A stretch of DNA of 64,000 nucleotides from Alitta virens (Eukaryota; Annelida; Polychaeta; Phyllodocida; Nereididae), in the NCBI GenBank assembly GCA_932294295.1, contig OW028582.1:4707515-4771514 (forward strand). The letters are read 5' to 3'. Positions 31,341 to 45,100 of the stretch are shown one piece after another. The stretch's first letter is position 1, and each line of letters begins with the position of its first letter. Made by a program: the position numbers and the translations under genes. Under the pieces are notes generated by a model. That model did not search any database and had not been told where the DNA came from. It saw nothing but the letters and a program-made list of their open reading frames with translations.

Positions 31341-32629
31341 GCAATGTGAACGTTTCAGGGTGAAATGATGGTGGTTCATTGGAGAAAACATGGTCCACTC
31401 GAGGGCACCGCTTCGTGGATTAGACCACTTTAGAAAAAAATTTTAAATTTCATTTTCTCTTTTTCTGAAAGTTCAAGCAATGCATTATGGACTAGTAAAA
31501 GACATTCTTAATCACTACAGGTTACCCCAGAAATACTGAGTTTATCACAAACCCCTCTAGAGCCCCTCAAAGTAAAGTGGTCCAATCTTTGCAACTCTCC
31601 TTCCGATATCTAAGACTAATGTGCATCAGCTTTGGCGGCAGAGTTTTGAATATGAATGAAATTTAACCAATCATCTGCCCTGCAGGTAATTGTGTAATGG
31701 GCTGTATAACCCCAGGGAGTTGAGAAAGGCTCATGCTTGAACAAGCCTACCAAGGGTAGGTATAATTGTAAAGTTCAAAACTGCTAGGACAGTGATTATA
31801 ACAAGTACATATAAACTAATCCAATTACTTTCCCTGGAGTGTATTAGAGCTTTTAACATCCAGACTGGGCATGTGGATTTCAATGACTGGGCAGCAATCT
31901 CATGTTTTGCTGGGACAAATATCTATATTTCATTCTTTATGCAGGACACTTTCACTGCAAAAGAATGTTTGCATTTTCATGATCTGGTGTGTTCAAGCCA
32001 ACTGTCATGCATTTTACTAAGACAGTGAAATTGAGTTTAGTTTCCGAGCCACCAGGTGGTTCCTAGTGCAGGCTGTGAGTGAGATCTGCCCCTAGTGCAA
32101 CTTTCTGGCATTAGTGGCTCTTCACAACTTAAAGGTAAATCTTTCATTTTTGTTTTTTTTTGTCCCCAGCACTGAAAACAACTGCGTTTTGTATGTTTCG
32201 TTATTTCATGTATCATCTCAACAAAAGAAAATTTTTAATTTAGTTTATTCATTCCGGTTACCAAGCCACCCAACAGAAAACCACATCTGGTGGAGAATTT
32301 AAATGTTACAAACTTTCAGGCTGAAAACCTTGTCAAGAGTTACAATTTAAGTTACAATTTCATTTCCATTTTTCCATATTTAATCTGGTTATGACAAACG
32401 CCTCGAAAAAGAGAACTATTGACATTTAGCAAAATATCGTTTTGGAAATTGGTAATGGAGTGAGCTACTTGCTTTGTATTGAATGCATTGCACTTTGCAG
32501 GCAGAAGTGTGTAATCAGAATAGTCAGTGGGCAGCAAGAGTCTTTAACTGGGCGACAATCTAGCAACCCACGTAAATTTTAATTTTTGTTGTTGTTGATA
32601 TCCAATTGAAGCCCAGTGAAGAATTTAAC

Positions 32630-32878
32630 CTCACAGTGAGCTCACTGTGAGGCCACAAAACCCTCATGGAGAGCTTACCTGGTGAGGTCACTGTGAGCTA
32701 AACATGCTGCCTCACAGGGACCTCACAGTGAGCTCACTGTGAGGCCACAGAACCCTCATGGAGAGCTTACCTGGTGAGGTCACTGTGAGCTAAACCTGCT
32801 GCCCCACAGGGACCTCACAATGAACTCACAATGTGAGGTCACAGTTTGACCTCTATGTGAGCTGACTGTGAGCTTATC
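32630..32878. repeat. 92-bp tandem repeat with palindromic cores
   Basis: Units start at 32630, 32722 and (diverged) 32814. Each of the first two starts with a perfect 22-bp palindrome, CTCACAGTGAG followed by its reverse complement. Similar CTCACAGTTAGCTCAC sequence reappears at 34119-34180, so the pair may be ends of a larger element into which a SINE inserted. Confidence 0.85.
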
Positions 32879-33041
32879 TTTCTACATTTCTGCAACATTC
32901 CCATCCCATGGTAGCTCTAAGCATTAAGCTTTGTAACTTGGTTACAGCTAATGATAAACTAAATAAAATAAAACTCCCAGTAGAACCTTCACTCATGACT
33001 GTCCCAAGCTGGGTTTGAACCTACAACCTACCTACCTAACC

Positions 33042-33206
33042 CAGGGGCGGGGGCCTAGCTCAGAGGTAGCGCTCTGGGCTTCCAACTGCTGGGTCCCGGG
33101 TTCGATTCCCGGTCGAGCCTAAGTTGGATGGCTGTTACCATGGTCCCTACCTGTCCTAATTAAACCATCAGGTGCAGAAATACAGGACGTAAAGCCCTAA
33201 TCACCC
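33042..33206 (+). mobile_element. tRNA-derived SINE with target duplication
   Basis: A box CTAGCTCAGAGGTAGCG and B box GGTTCGATTCCCGG; body as in the other copies but lacking about 20 bp (TTTCATC..CATTG). Flanked by ACCTACCTAACC at 33030-33041 and 33207-33218. Confidence 0.93.
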
Positions 33207-33924
33207 ACCTACCTAACCGAAACAGTCCTATACCCTAACTAATACACCAGCGAGTCACACAGAAACTAGGTAGCCTCATCTTGATATAATAATAACAATA
33301 ATTTTATTCGCACAAAATTGTGCAAGAAAAGTTGAAAAGTTATATGAAAATTTGCAGTTTAAGTTAATATGTTGAAATTAAATAGATTAAAGATTTAATA
33401 TCCATCGTAAAATTTGGCAAATGAAAAGAACGTTCCAAACATTTTGTTAGGTCTCTTATTTGCTGCGCTCTATTATTGTCAATAACTGATTTTGGTCTCT
33501 GACCTCTGAACTGCAATTTCCTTCTCAGATGACATTCAGGATATCGCCATTGCTTTGAAATTTCATGGAAATTTCCATATATAATGCCATGTTTAGCGAC
33601 ATTACATATTTTACTGTAGAATTTTCATTGTCAGCAACAGACCAGTACAGTTTTAGAAATCGTTTGTATAACTGATCCAGGAAAGAATCTGAATAAGCTG
33701 GAATAGTAATGCTTATTTTATCAAGACCTACAACATTAAAATGTAATTCATAAATATTGGTGGATTGGTGCAGTGGAGCTCTCTGTGTGTCTTGCTGTGT
33801 GCTGTATCAATCATTAAATTATGACTGTCAAATAGAAAACTGCACTTATTTAGTTGGTATAAAATTAAAAACAAGCTCAACCTTTTTTTTTCATTCAAAG
33901 ACTAAGGAATATTTTGTCTTTCAC

Positions 33925-34020
33925 CTACGAGTGAAAGAAGCGGGAATCGAACTCTGGTTACTCACACAGAAAGCAGGCATGCTAACCACAGATGCCATAT
34001 TGCCCCTGGTGGTGATTCAA
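33925..34020 (-). mobile_element. tRNA-like SINE head, minus strand, different family
   Basis: On the minus strand: TCTGTGGTTAGCATGCCTGC (A-box region), then AGAGTTCGATTCCCGC (B box). The acceptor stem and tail do not fit a functional tRNA gene. Confidence 0.6.
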
Positions 34021-35179
34021 GGATCACAATAAAGCAGCATTTCTATTTATAGTTTCTGTCATTAGCTGGCCTGTAATCAATGGACTTGCAACGCCATCTG
34101 TGGTGGGTCATACAACTGACCTCACAGTTAGCTCACACTGAACTCACAGCAGTGAGATCAACACTTGACCTCATTATGATTCCAAATTTTCTGGTAAAGC
34201 CTTTTAAGTAAAACAAAAGTCACCTCCTGAGGATTATGCTTTAACTAACAAGGGATTCTTCGCCATGTTATACTTTTATTCCAAGAATGAAGACGTCAAA
34301 TCGGTGGTGTTTTCTATCTGATGTCTTTGCTGGGCCAAGTAAAAAACCCTACCCATGGGGTAAATGTGTAATATGGTGTGTTCGCTGAGGCTCTCTTGTT
34401 CATTATCTGACTTTTTTGTGAGCGCTTATGATATGAACAATCTGACAGCAGTCAGGAAGGGTTTCTCGGGCTAGTTTGGACCAAGCCTTATCATCTCATC
34501 ATTACATCTGCCTCTGGCAACTGGTCATATAACATTCTAACCAGTAGCATTGAGACAATACAATTCCAGCAAAGCCTCTAGAGCAATATATAAATTGGGT
34601 ACTGTTAGTTTTTAGGTATAATTAAATTGAGTATAATACATGTTTTAGACATGAAAAATGTTTTATTAAAAAAATAAAAATATATTAAGATAAAAAAATA
34701 AAATAATTTAATTCGGTTTAACGGCAGTCTGCAGACATATTAACCTCATAGAATCATAATGTGTAGCTTTAATAAATAAATGAAACTCACCTCTCGGTTC
34801 ATTGCGTTTGTAAAAAAAATACAAACTCTCCCAAGTACTCTAGCTAAATTCCAAGTGTGATGCGAAATGTTTACTCTTGCCAGACCATAGAGGTAAACTG
34901 TTTTGGCAAAACCTGTGGAAACCCTGACTGGTAATAAGTTATTCAACCCACAGTAGGCCATTTCAGATTGATTTGCTAATATTTCATGATGCATGACTTA
35001 AAATTACTTGGCACTTGGCACCACCCCCAAGCCAGTTTGTTCTATAAAGAAAGCATGATGCACTGGATTCAATTGTTGTGGCTATAAATAGATCCAAGGT
35101 GTAGAAAACAAATTGAACGCGTTCAAAGCTATTGGTGGGCAGGCCAAGTTTAGGACAGTTATATACACCGACTTCATTA

Positions 35180-35515
35180 ACATCTTATCTTATCTTATCT
35201 TATCTTATCTTATCTTGTTTTATCTCATCTTATCTTATCTTATCTAAGACTATCTCATCTTATCTTATCTTATCTCATCTTATCTCATCTTCTCCTATCT
35301 TATCTTATCTTATATAATACTATCATCTTATCCTATCCTATCCTATCCTATCTTATCTTATCTTAGACTATCTCATCTTATCCTGTCTTATCTTATCTTA
35401 TCTAATTTCATCTTGCCAATTTGCCTTACCTTATCTTACCTTATATTACCTCTTGTCTTATCTTGATATCTTGTCTTGTCTCTTTTCTTATCTTATCTTA
35501 TCTTATCTTATATAA
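35180..35515. repeat. (CTTAT)n microsatellite
   Basis: Pentanucleotide array, pure at its start and increasingly interrupted (CTCAT, CCTAT). Confidence 0.95.
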
Positions 35516-36264
35516 TCAAATTAACCTTCGCGTTTAAAAGATTGTGTCAGTCTACAAAATGAATGAATAAACTTGCAAAACAATGAAAATATTTTTGTGA
35601 AATTTGATATTTATAAAAACCGGTGGGGCATCAGTAATAGTACTGGCTGTCTGTGGTGCAATGTGATAAACAAAACCAATGCAACAATGGAATCAATTAA
35701 GCATAGACATTTTTAATAGCAACAAAGAACTTAGTGGATTAAAGACAGGTTAACAAATCAATTACACACAATGCTTATAAATAGATTTCTTGGAAAATAA
35801 GTAGTTAACAAAAGCATTCTTAAAAACAAAAAGATATAAACCAAGATTTTAAAATCAAGATTTTTGCCAGTTGGTGCCAGCAAAAGATTGATTTCTTTGG
35901 GAAAAGATGCTTGACGTTGAATTATTAATATCTTAAGACAAAACTTATTGATTTTAAGCAGATAAATTCTGACCCCAATTAGAAGCCTTTTATAACTGAA
36001 CCTGATCACCTCACGAAACCGTGGGGGTAAATATTTAGATAAATTATATAATATTGATAAAAAGGTCAACCTTTGAACTAATAAATGGATGGCGCTTAGA
36101 AATTGTCTAAGAATGGTTGTTATTAGTGGATTCAAAGTGAATGTCTACACATTTTTTTGGTCGTATATTTTACGGAGCAGCTGAAAATAGACAGAAATGT
36201 GAGTAACAGTCAAACCCGAACTTTAAAACTGATTACACACAGTGTATAATATAATTATGTACTG

Positions 36265-36450
36265 TTTGCTATATATACCCCCAATTTTTGGGAAAGGGGG
36301 GTGGGGGGTGATCAATGCCATTAACCACTTGTGCTTTAACAATTTTACACTTCAAATCACATATGGGTACAGGTTTATCTGTAAAAAAAGTGTCCACACG
36401 ATAACTACCGCCATTTGTACAAGCGAGGGAAAGTCACGGTGCGACAGACG
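36265..36450 (-). mobile_element. Partial copy of element J
   Basis: Shares, in reverse orientation, the CACCGTGACTTTCCCTC region and the G/C tracts with 18590-18955. Confidence 0.55.
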
Positions 36451-36479
36451 AAGTAGGCCTGTATACTGTATACTGGAAA

Positions 36480-38230
36480 GAAAATGATTAGATTGGAGAG
36501 AAGTTATGTTGGACAGTAAAAAAAGTATTGGATAAAGTTATATTGGACATTATATGGATCCCTTTTCATGCGTGTCCAATCAGATGTTACTATGTAGGTC
36601 ATCAGTATCCCTCCCCTACCTGCCAAGAGATATCGACGCCCCTGCTGCTGATCATTATGTTGACAAATAACGTTTTAACTTTCACTTAAATAAAAACAGT
36701 CCATAAATTGAGACTACCATCTTTTAATTTCACACAGACAGCAAACAAACAAACCCTGCAGTAGAACAGCGCAATGTTCTCAATTTCAAGATGGACTCAG
36801 GCACTCTTAAGATTCCCCATTCAAAACGTAACAATAGGTGACAAAGGAACAATGAAAGCTCCTCCAATAGAGTTAGCTGCCAGCAGAAAAACAAATGGTT
36901 CATCCACACCAGGCGTTTCTCTTTCAAAGACTCAAAAGTTTTAAGTGCAAACTTTAATAGAGTAGGATTCAAAATGAATACCCATTATTTTATCCAGTCA
37001 TATTATAGCAATATTGGATGGTAAGGAGTCCAATATAGAGTTTTATTGGATGAAAAAAAGCTATATTGGGCGAGGCATTAGCCAAGTCCAATATGGCTTT
37101 TCTGAGTCCAATATATTGGACGACTTTCCATCCACCATTTGTTATATTCTCCAATGAAATGTCACAAATGACTAGAAAAGTCTGATTTCTACAAATACCT
37201 TCTGTCATTCAAACAGTTAGACATTAAAAGAAACAAATAAAGATAAATTAAAAAGTTCAGGATATAACTTTTTCTGTCCAATATAACTTTTTCTGTCCAA
37301 TATAACTTTTTCTGTCCAATATAATTTTTCAATCCAATATTATTTTCCAATCCCAATATTACTTTTTCAATCCCATTTATCTTGTCTATCCAATATAACA
37401 CAATATTGGATAGTCACATGGCATGAACGAGGAGATCTGATTGGACAAGCACATATCATGGGAGAATATTACACAAATAGTGGATGACAAGGAGTTTAAT
37501 TGACCGTTTTGCCATTTTCTCCAATGAAATGTCACAAATTACCAAAAAAAAAAAAAAACCTACATAGTTTCTACTATGTCAGACAGAAATGCACTTATTT
37601 CACGATACTTGTAAAGTTAAAATGTATACATTGCTTATGTCCTAGTTATTCAAGTGATACCGTTAAAATGCAGTTTGATGTAAATGGTTTATCCACTAGG
37701 AGTCATCCTATGAATGTTTATGTGCCAAGACCAAGCTGTGATATGTCTAAAAGAACTTTTGTTTATAGTGGTGCTACCTATTGGAACCGTTTTCCTAATC
37801 ATATTAATGATATTAATATATAATAATTTCAAAAAATGCTTTTCAATGTGCACTTTAAGCTCATGTTTAAGCAATGTGATTTTATTCTATTATTTTATCT
37901 TCTTGTACTATGTATTTGTACCTAATGATTTTACAGGCCGGGCCCACATGAATGACAGTTCTGCTGATTGTATACACCCTGTGTAATGTTTAATAAATAA
38001 ATACAAATTCCACTGATTGGAAACTCACATGAAAAAGGATCCTCATACTGTTCTGTCCAATATAACTTTATCCAATATAATTTTTGGTCCAATATAACTT
38101 CTGTCCAATCTTATCTTTTTCTTTCCAGTATACATGTAACATTTTTCTCTGTCCAATATAACAACTTATTGGGAGAGTCACGTGGTATGAATAAAGACTT
38201 CTGATTGGACAAGCACCTTTCATCGGAGAA
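36480..38230. repeat. Family F, TCCAATATAAC-rich repeat cluster
   Basis: Dozens of TCCAATATAAC-like motifs in both orientations, with recurring blocks (GAGTCCAATATAGAGTTTT, CTCCAATGAAATGTCACAAA, CTGATTGGACAAGCAC). At least two overlapping copies lie here. One is interrupted by a LINE fragment at 37577-38006. Another copy lies in roadblock B intron 2 (42050-42900). Confidence 0.75.
37577..38006 (+). mobile_element. Non-LTR retrotransposon 3' fragment (dead)
   Basis: Frame from about 37665 reads STRSHPMNVYVPRP, then KRTFVYSGATYWNRFP, then NHIND. This is the C-terminal signature of LINE reverse transcriptase ORFs (thumb-side motif with S/GGAxxWNxLP). It is followed after a frameshift by NNFKKCF and a 3' end of AATAAATAAATAC repeats. 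Severely 5' truncated and broken, no catalytic domain. Confidence 0.75.
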
Positions 38231-38533
38231 TATCTTTTCATAGCAAAATTGGGTCACAATAATATCATCTATTATCTGTTTGACATTAATAATACAGTCA
38301 ATAATCTTATGGTCTTTCTGTAATTCCACTGTGTGGCGACTGCTCCAGGAAAGCAGGAGGGAGATGTAATGATGAGATGATAAGAAGTTAAGCACCTAGG
38401 AGTGCACACCATGTGTTACTTTCACCTATGCTTATATGGAAGGCCTTTTAGTTGCATGCATAAACATTGACTATACCAAGAACCACAGATTTAAAGTTCA
38501 TACGGCCCACCATTTTGTTGCAACTTCACAAAG

Positions 38534-38895
38534 GCACCTCACAGCCCAGTGATCTAATTATGTACACGTTTTGCTCCTTTACTCATCTAAAGTAAATTAA
38601 TTTCTCCTATAGTCTATATAGTATAGGCTGACTTAGTGTATTAAAGGTCTAACAATGTAATTACAGAATAATAAGATGTTCATGCGTGGAGTTGCAATTT
38701 GTGTTCTGACCAGCAGGTAATTCAGAAAAATTGCCAAAACCAAAAAAATATAAATCCATTTCTCTTGTTTTTTTAAGAGAAGATTTCTTGAGTCTATACT
38801 CAGCCTATAAGCTACATAGTTTCACCAATTTTTTTATGTTTAACTAGGAAATCTAGCAAAATAAAATGTCCATAATTAGGTCACTTGGCTGTACC
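38534..38895. mobile_element. MITE family D, copy 2 (decayed)
   Basis: Left end CACCTCACAGCCCAGTGATC, right end GGTCACTTGGCTGTACCC. Inner sequence resembles 13511-13901 in the reverse direction, for example CTTAATACACTAAGTCAGCC-like and AAGAGAAGATTTCTTGAGTC. Confidence 0.7.
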
Positions 38896-39033
38896 CTTAA
38901 GTTATAATAGCTTCTCAGTTTGCGGGTGACTTACATTGACTGTGTGGTATACATACAGTGAAGTGAAAGTTTAAGTTACGAAACTAAATACAGAAACTAT
39001 ATAATGATGTTTCAAACACATTCTTCAATGCTG

Positions 39034-39137
39034 TTTATTGAATACTTTACAAGTAACAATCTCATTCAAAAATACAATCATATCTAATGCTGTGGCAATA
39101 TATATTTTACATATTTACACATAATTAATACTTTATT
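39034..39137 (-). other. Candidate poly(A) signals for roadblock copy B
   Basis: Minus-strand AATAAA hexamers at 39132-39137 and 39034-39039, 60 and 158 bp past the stop codon at 39197-39199. Confidence 0.45.
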
Positions 39138-39196
39138 GCATTTTTTCCATTTTGTCAACAACCAATAAATAATATTTTATTTATAGACCAATCCAG

Positions 39197-42100
39197 TCAA
39201 TTTGTTTTCGGATCCTGGATGACAACGAGCATAAAATCTTTATCTGCCAAAAAAAGAAAATAACAATAATTAACTTTTCATAAAAGAACAACAAAACAAC
39301 AACAAAGAGAAAATTTTGAACTTTTTTCATATAATATATTTTTTAATCTTACTTATTGACGTTTTGATTTCTGAAAACACACAACAATTGTCGTGAGGTC
39401 TCTTCAGCTATATTGTTAGCTAATAGCTAAATATCTGTCAGGCCTACTATCATTTTAAAATTTGTTGGAATTTTAATTTATAATGTAGATTGTACCAGTA
39501 ATAGCCCAAGTGGAAATTATTTTTAGAAGTCAGTGCAACCGAAGGAGATAACCATCCTTTGATGACATCATCCATTCAGACATTCTATGTACATTAAATG
39601 ATCACGTCATCTAGGTGTGCTTTATCAGCAAAAGATTAATCTGTTTTATCAGCACAGATTAATACAGATCACACACTCTTTTAATTAGGACACGCAAGGC
39701 ATACTGGGGGAAATAGGTGGATTGTTCAAGGCCTGAATGACGCCACCAACGGATAACAATTGGCGACAATTGAGTGACATCATACTGGCCGATTATGACG
39801 TCATTGAACATCGAACCTACGTGCTTTTGTTGACGTTGTAAATTTTGTTATAATGTGCTTATTTACACACAAGGACACTAGCTGAAACTGAAATCGTGAA
39901 ATAACTATTTTAACTGTCAAACTGAAGACTACGGAGTGGACGAAATATATCAAAATAAAAAAAAGTATCCACTATGGGCGCTGTAATTGGCGCTTGCAAG
40001 GAATTCTGGGGGAAGGAGGCACACTGTTTACAACGTGAAGTTTAGGGAGTGGCGCTTCTTGGTAATATTCTTTGTTATCAGCTTCAGTGGCAGTGCCCTC
40101 TGGTAGTGTTTCTCTCCTTTATCAGATTAGGACGACCCTTGGGTCTTTTGAATTTTAATGTCCTTATGGTGAGGTGGTCATAATAGAGAAGTCAGAAAAA
40201 TGTATTCGTTTGGCAAAGTGGTCTTAAATGGAGAGCTTTACTGCACATCTATAAATGATATGCAGAACTAAAACCACATTATTATAGCTCGAAATATAAT
40301 GTCATCTATAATAAATGTCCACTTTTTATTTACCTTATTTTTATTACACATGTATGTCATGGACAAGCACAAAATATAAATGTTACTGAAAAGTTAAAGT
40401 CCAACTTTCTAACCATAAAAACCACTAACATTTTAACTTTAAAGTTTCCTCAATTACTTTTTTTTTGCCATTTTTTCCACATTTGTTATGTTAACAAAGA
40501 AGCAGCAGAAATTACAATGCGGATTGCAGAATATAGCAGAATTCTGATTATATTTGGTTCCGCGAATTGTTTTTATCAGCTAGAGGGTGGGTATTACATA
40601 ATTGTATAGTCTATATATTATAGAAGTGATCTAGATATCAATACATAGTAACTTGCTGCTCCGTGCCATTTGTGGCAAAATTTGACCGTAAAACGGATGG
40701 ACATTTATTTTGAATCATACTATAAGTTCACATCCCAAAATGGTCTTATAATTGAACAATGCAAAATGTTTTTGTCTTTCAAAGTGCCTCTGCTAGTGGA
40801 AGACCACTGAGTATAACCAGCCAACCTTGACTGTTTATAAAGTAATAAACATGTTAAGACTGGTTGAGCAAATTGAATAGCTTTTGCTTATATTCAGTGC
40901 TTGCCCAACTCACAGTTGGTGCGAACAAAAAGCTTGCACCAGGCATCTCCTCTTTCGGGATAGCTATAGGTTACTCAAATGCTTATGAGGTCTTTGAAAG
41001 TTTTGCCACATTTAGTCAGGGGTACAAGCAGTTGGTCATTGTGATATTTTTGATCGTATAATGTCAGACAATATCAGTATCTGAATTATTGAGAGGGTGC
41101 ATGCTGCAGGGCAGTCAAATTTCTGTCTGCATGCATGGTGTCTCTAGTTGCAGAAAGTTTACAAATTAGAGATTTCCTAATTACTACACCTCTGAGGCCA
41201 CAGAAAATATAATATTTGCGCATTTTTCTATATGTGCATATATATATTATGGTACTAGGTGATAAGAAGTTGGTTCCAGGTTTGATTAAGCAAGGTCACA
41301 AAATTAAAACAGAAATATAATGGCATTCTGGAGGGACCTTTTGAATCTACAACTAATCTGGAAATAATCACATGATTTTCAGGAGGATTGGCCACTTAAT
41401 TAGACAGAGAAGACAGAAAATTGACCAGAATCCAAAATGGCACTTTCCGCCTCAAAGGAGTCAATGCTCTTTCTTCGTCTTAAAAATGAATCTATTTGCC
41501 CTATTTTTGGCGGCAAAGGTCAAGAAAGGTGTCGGTAACAAATCTGTATGATCAGTGTCATAATCTAATTGCAAAAGCCGAGGTGAAATTGACCCAAAGG
41601 TGTGATAAGTGTGCATGTGCTATATTTAGATCCATATTATCTATAATTCTTGAGGAAACAAGAAAATATATTTATTAAGTTAATTTAGGACTATCATTAC
41701 TTTCGTTTGTATGATTGCAGCTGCATGCGATCACTGTCAATTGAGGTTATAACAAAAGAGGTGGCAGCAGCTGCTGGTACAAGTTTTTACCCCGCACCCT
41801 GCAACCACTAATACGCTTGGCACTCTAATGGTGAGGTGGTCCAAATAGTGTTTGGTTTCCATTGTACCTACCTGGCGCAATCATCAATTCGTGGGTCGAA
41901 GTCCTTATTCTCAACATGACGAGGTCATCCTGGGGCTCAATATCCCTCACTGTGGCCCTGGCTCTTGTGGTTAATTGTTGGATAAGAGCAGCATACTGCA
42001 CTGTGATGTTATTATCAAGTGTTGTTCTTACTGCAATGCCTGTAAAATATATTGTTGATATCACACAAATGGTGGATGGCATCGAGTCCAATATAGAGTT

Positions 42101-45100
42101 TTATTGGATGAAGAAAAGCTACAGTTAGTTTCATAAAATATGGTCGACTCTAGACAGCTGTAGCGACCTATTCCTGGCTGTAGCTCTAACTGGCTAAAGC
42201 TGGCCACTTCTGTCTACTCCAAGCTTATAGTCGGCTTGCACCCACTACCAATGAAACAAAATAAATGTGTAAGAAATTTATCTAGTGTATCATCAATATG
42301 TATATACAATAGAAATTACTCTTTTCGACAAAAAATTATAAATATGCGTAACTTTCAACTTTTGCACCAAATGGTGCTACATGTACTTTTAGATCCGGCT
42401 TTGAGTATCCAGCTATAACCAGACAGTTTCGTTTAGTGGCAGGTAGCATTGTATAGTAGAAGTTGTTTAGCTTTGTCTAGGTTCACCTTGACAGCCCTTT
42501 TTTAATGAAACTAACTACAGTATATTAGATGAAGCATTAGCCAAGTCCAATGTAGCTTTTCTGGTTCCAATAGAACTCTAATATATGTGTTATCTATTCT
42601 CCAAGGAAATGCCAGAAAAGCCCCTAGTTTCTACAAATTTTCAAATTCAGTAACATGAAAAGGGATCAAATGTAACTCTGTCCAATATATACCTAACATT
42701 TTGCTGTCCAATATAACTCTCAAATTCAAATTACAAAAATTATTTTTATTATTTCTTCAAGTTATTCAACATTTCTATACCTTATATAAATTCCAATATA
42801 ACGTTTTTCTGTCAAATGTAACTCTTCTTGTCCAATATAACAAAATACTGGGCAGTCACATGGCATGAAAGAGATCTGATCGTATTCTAGCACATCTTCA
42901 TTGCTAGGATGTAGAGTGACACTAGTAGCGGATTTAGGGGGGGGGCTAGTAAATTTTAATTTAAAAATTCAGTGGTCCCCAATACATTTAAATTTGTCAC
43001 CCCCCCCCCCCCCCCGTGAAAACTTTTCTGGATCCACCCCTGATTGCCCCCCCCCCCTAAATTCTCCGTCCCCTGGCTACGCCCCTGCCTCTTACATGGG
43101 CCAGAAATACATATTTTTCATAAGATCCATGAAGTCAGTTCCCAGATTCCAGTTCCCAGTCAGCTACCAGTCAGCTACCAGTAAAGTGAAGTCAGCTCCC
43201 AGTTCTAGTTCCCAGTCAGCTACCAGTAAAATATCTGGGCAACTGTTTGATCATTGGAAAATTAGCTATAAAATAAGCATGCACCACTGTTTGTAGCAAT
43301 GAATAGCTGATGGAATAGCACCAATATTTGGTACCATTCAATAGCTACTGCCACCTTTGTACTATAATTCAATGAACCCAACTCCCAGATTTGTCTGAGA
43401 AAAGTTGACTAAAATTATTTCAATTTGCTCAAAATATTTTTTTTCTTAACTGCATAGTTACCAATCCAGTAAGCACCAATATTTGGTACAATTAAATAGC
43501 CAATAGATTAGGCTATCTAATAAATACAATACCAAAGTTATGCTACCATTCTAAATAGTTAACTTTTTTGGTTGAAAATGACACATAAAAGTCTGGGAGC
43601 TGGGTATTTAGAATGGTAGGAGAAATGTGGTAGTGTATTTATTAGATAACCTTAATCAGTGGCTATTTAATGGTACCAAATATTGGTGCTTACAGGACAG
43701 CTAACTACCCAGCTACCAGAAATTTGTTGAGCAAAGTTAACTTTTTTGGTTGAAAATGACAAATAAAAGTCTGGGAGCTGGGTATTTTGAATGGTAACAG
43801 AATTTGGTGGTGTAATCACTATATAGCCTATGTTGAGGAAAGTTAACTTTTTTGGTTGAAAATGACAAATAAAAGTCTGGGAGCTGGGTATTTTGAATGG
43901 TAACAGAATTTGGTGGTGTAATCACTATATAGCCTATGTTGAGGAAAGTTAACTTTTTTGGTTGAAAATGACACATAAAAGTCTGGGAGCTGGGTATTTA
44001 GAATGGTAGGAGAAATGTGGTAGTGTATTTATTAGATAACCTTAATCAGTGGCTATTTAATGGTACCAAATATTGGTGCTTACAGGACAGCTAACTACCC
44101 AGCTACCAGAAATTTGTTGAGCAAAGTTAACTTTTTTGGTTGAAAATGACAAATAAAAGTCTGGGAGCTGGGTATTTTGAATGGTAACAGAATTTGGTGG
44201 TGTAATCACTATATAGCCTATGTTGAGGAAAGTTAACTTTTTTGGTTGAAAATGACACATAAAAGTCTGGGAGCTGGGTATTTAGAATGGTAGGAGAAAT
44301 GTGGTAGTGTATTTATTAGATAACCTTAATCAGTGGCTATTTAATGGTACCAAATATTGGTGCTTACAGGACAGCTAACTACCCAGCTACCAGAAATTTG
44401 TTGAGCAAAGTTAACTTTTTTGGTTGAAAATGACAAATAAAAGTCTGGGAGCTGGGTATTTTGAATGGTAACAGAATTTGGTGGTGTAATCACTATATAG
44501 CCTATGTTGAGGAAAGTTAACTTTTTTGGTTGAAAATGACACATAAAAGTCTGGGAGCTGGGTATTTAGAATGGTAGGAGAAATGTGGTAGTGTATTTAT
44601 TAGATAACCTTAATCAGTGGCTATTTAATGGTACCAAATATTGGTGCTTACAGGACAGCTAACTACCCAGCTACCAGAAATTTGTTGAGCAAAGTTAACT
44701 TTTTTGGTTGAAAATGACAAATAAAAGTCTGGGAGCTGGGTATTTTGAATGGTAACAGAATTTGGTGGTGTAATCACTATATAGCCTATGTTGAGGAAAG
44801 TTAACTTTTTTGGTTGAAAATGACACATAAAAGTCTGGGAGCTGGGTATATAAAATGGTAGCAGAAATGTGGTAGTGTATTTATTAGATAGCCTTAATCA
44901 GTGGCTATTTAATGGTACCAAATATTGGTGCTTACTGGATTGGTAACTATGCAGTTAAGAAAAATATTTTGAGCAAATTGAAATAATTTTAGTCAACTTT
45001 TCTCAGACAAATCTGGGAGTTGGGTTCATTGAATTATAGTACAAAGGTGGCAGTATATTTACTAGATAGGCTAATGCCTGAGCTATTGAATGGTACCAAA

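Larger units (their letters stand above)
29628..32629. other. Intergenic, no gene seen
   Basis: Upstream of roadblock copy A. Apart from the X-box, a family A MITE at 31186 and a poly-G run at 30532-30543, I see no coding exon, RNA gene or clear element. Confidence 0.5.

Noticed and set aside
33042..33115. tRNA gene
   Set aside because: A and B boxes are present but the anticodon arm and acceptor stem do not pair properly, and the unit continues into a SINE body with a target duplication. The same holds for 15409, 55243 and 58809.
35758..36135. 125-codon minus ORF
   Set aside because: AT-rich and hydrophobic by composition; no motif or splice context recognised.
43737..44828. Repeated 67-79 codon ORFs
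   Set aside because: Identical because they lie in the 284-bp tandem units of the foldback element; no similarity to known proteins.
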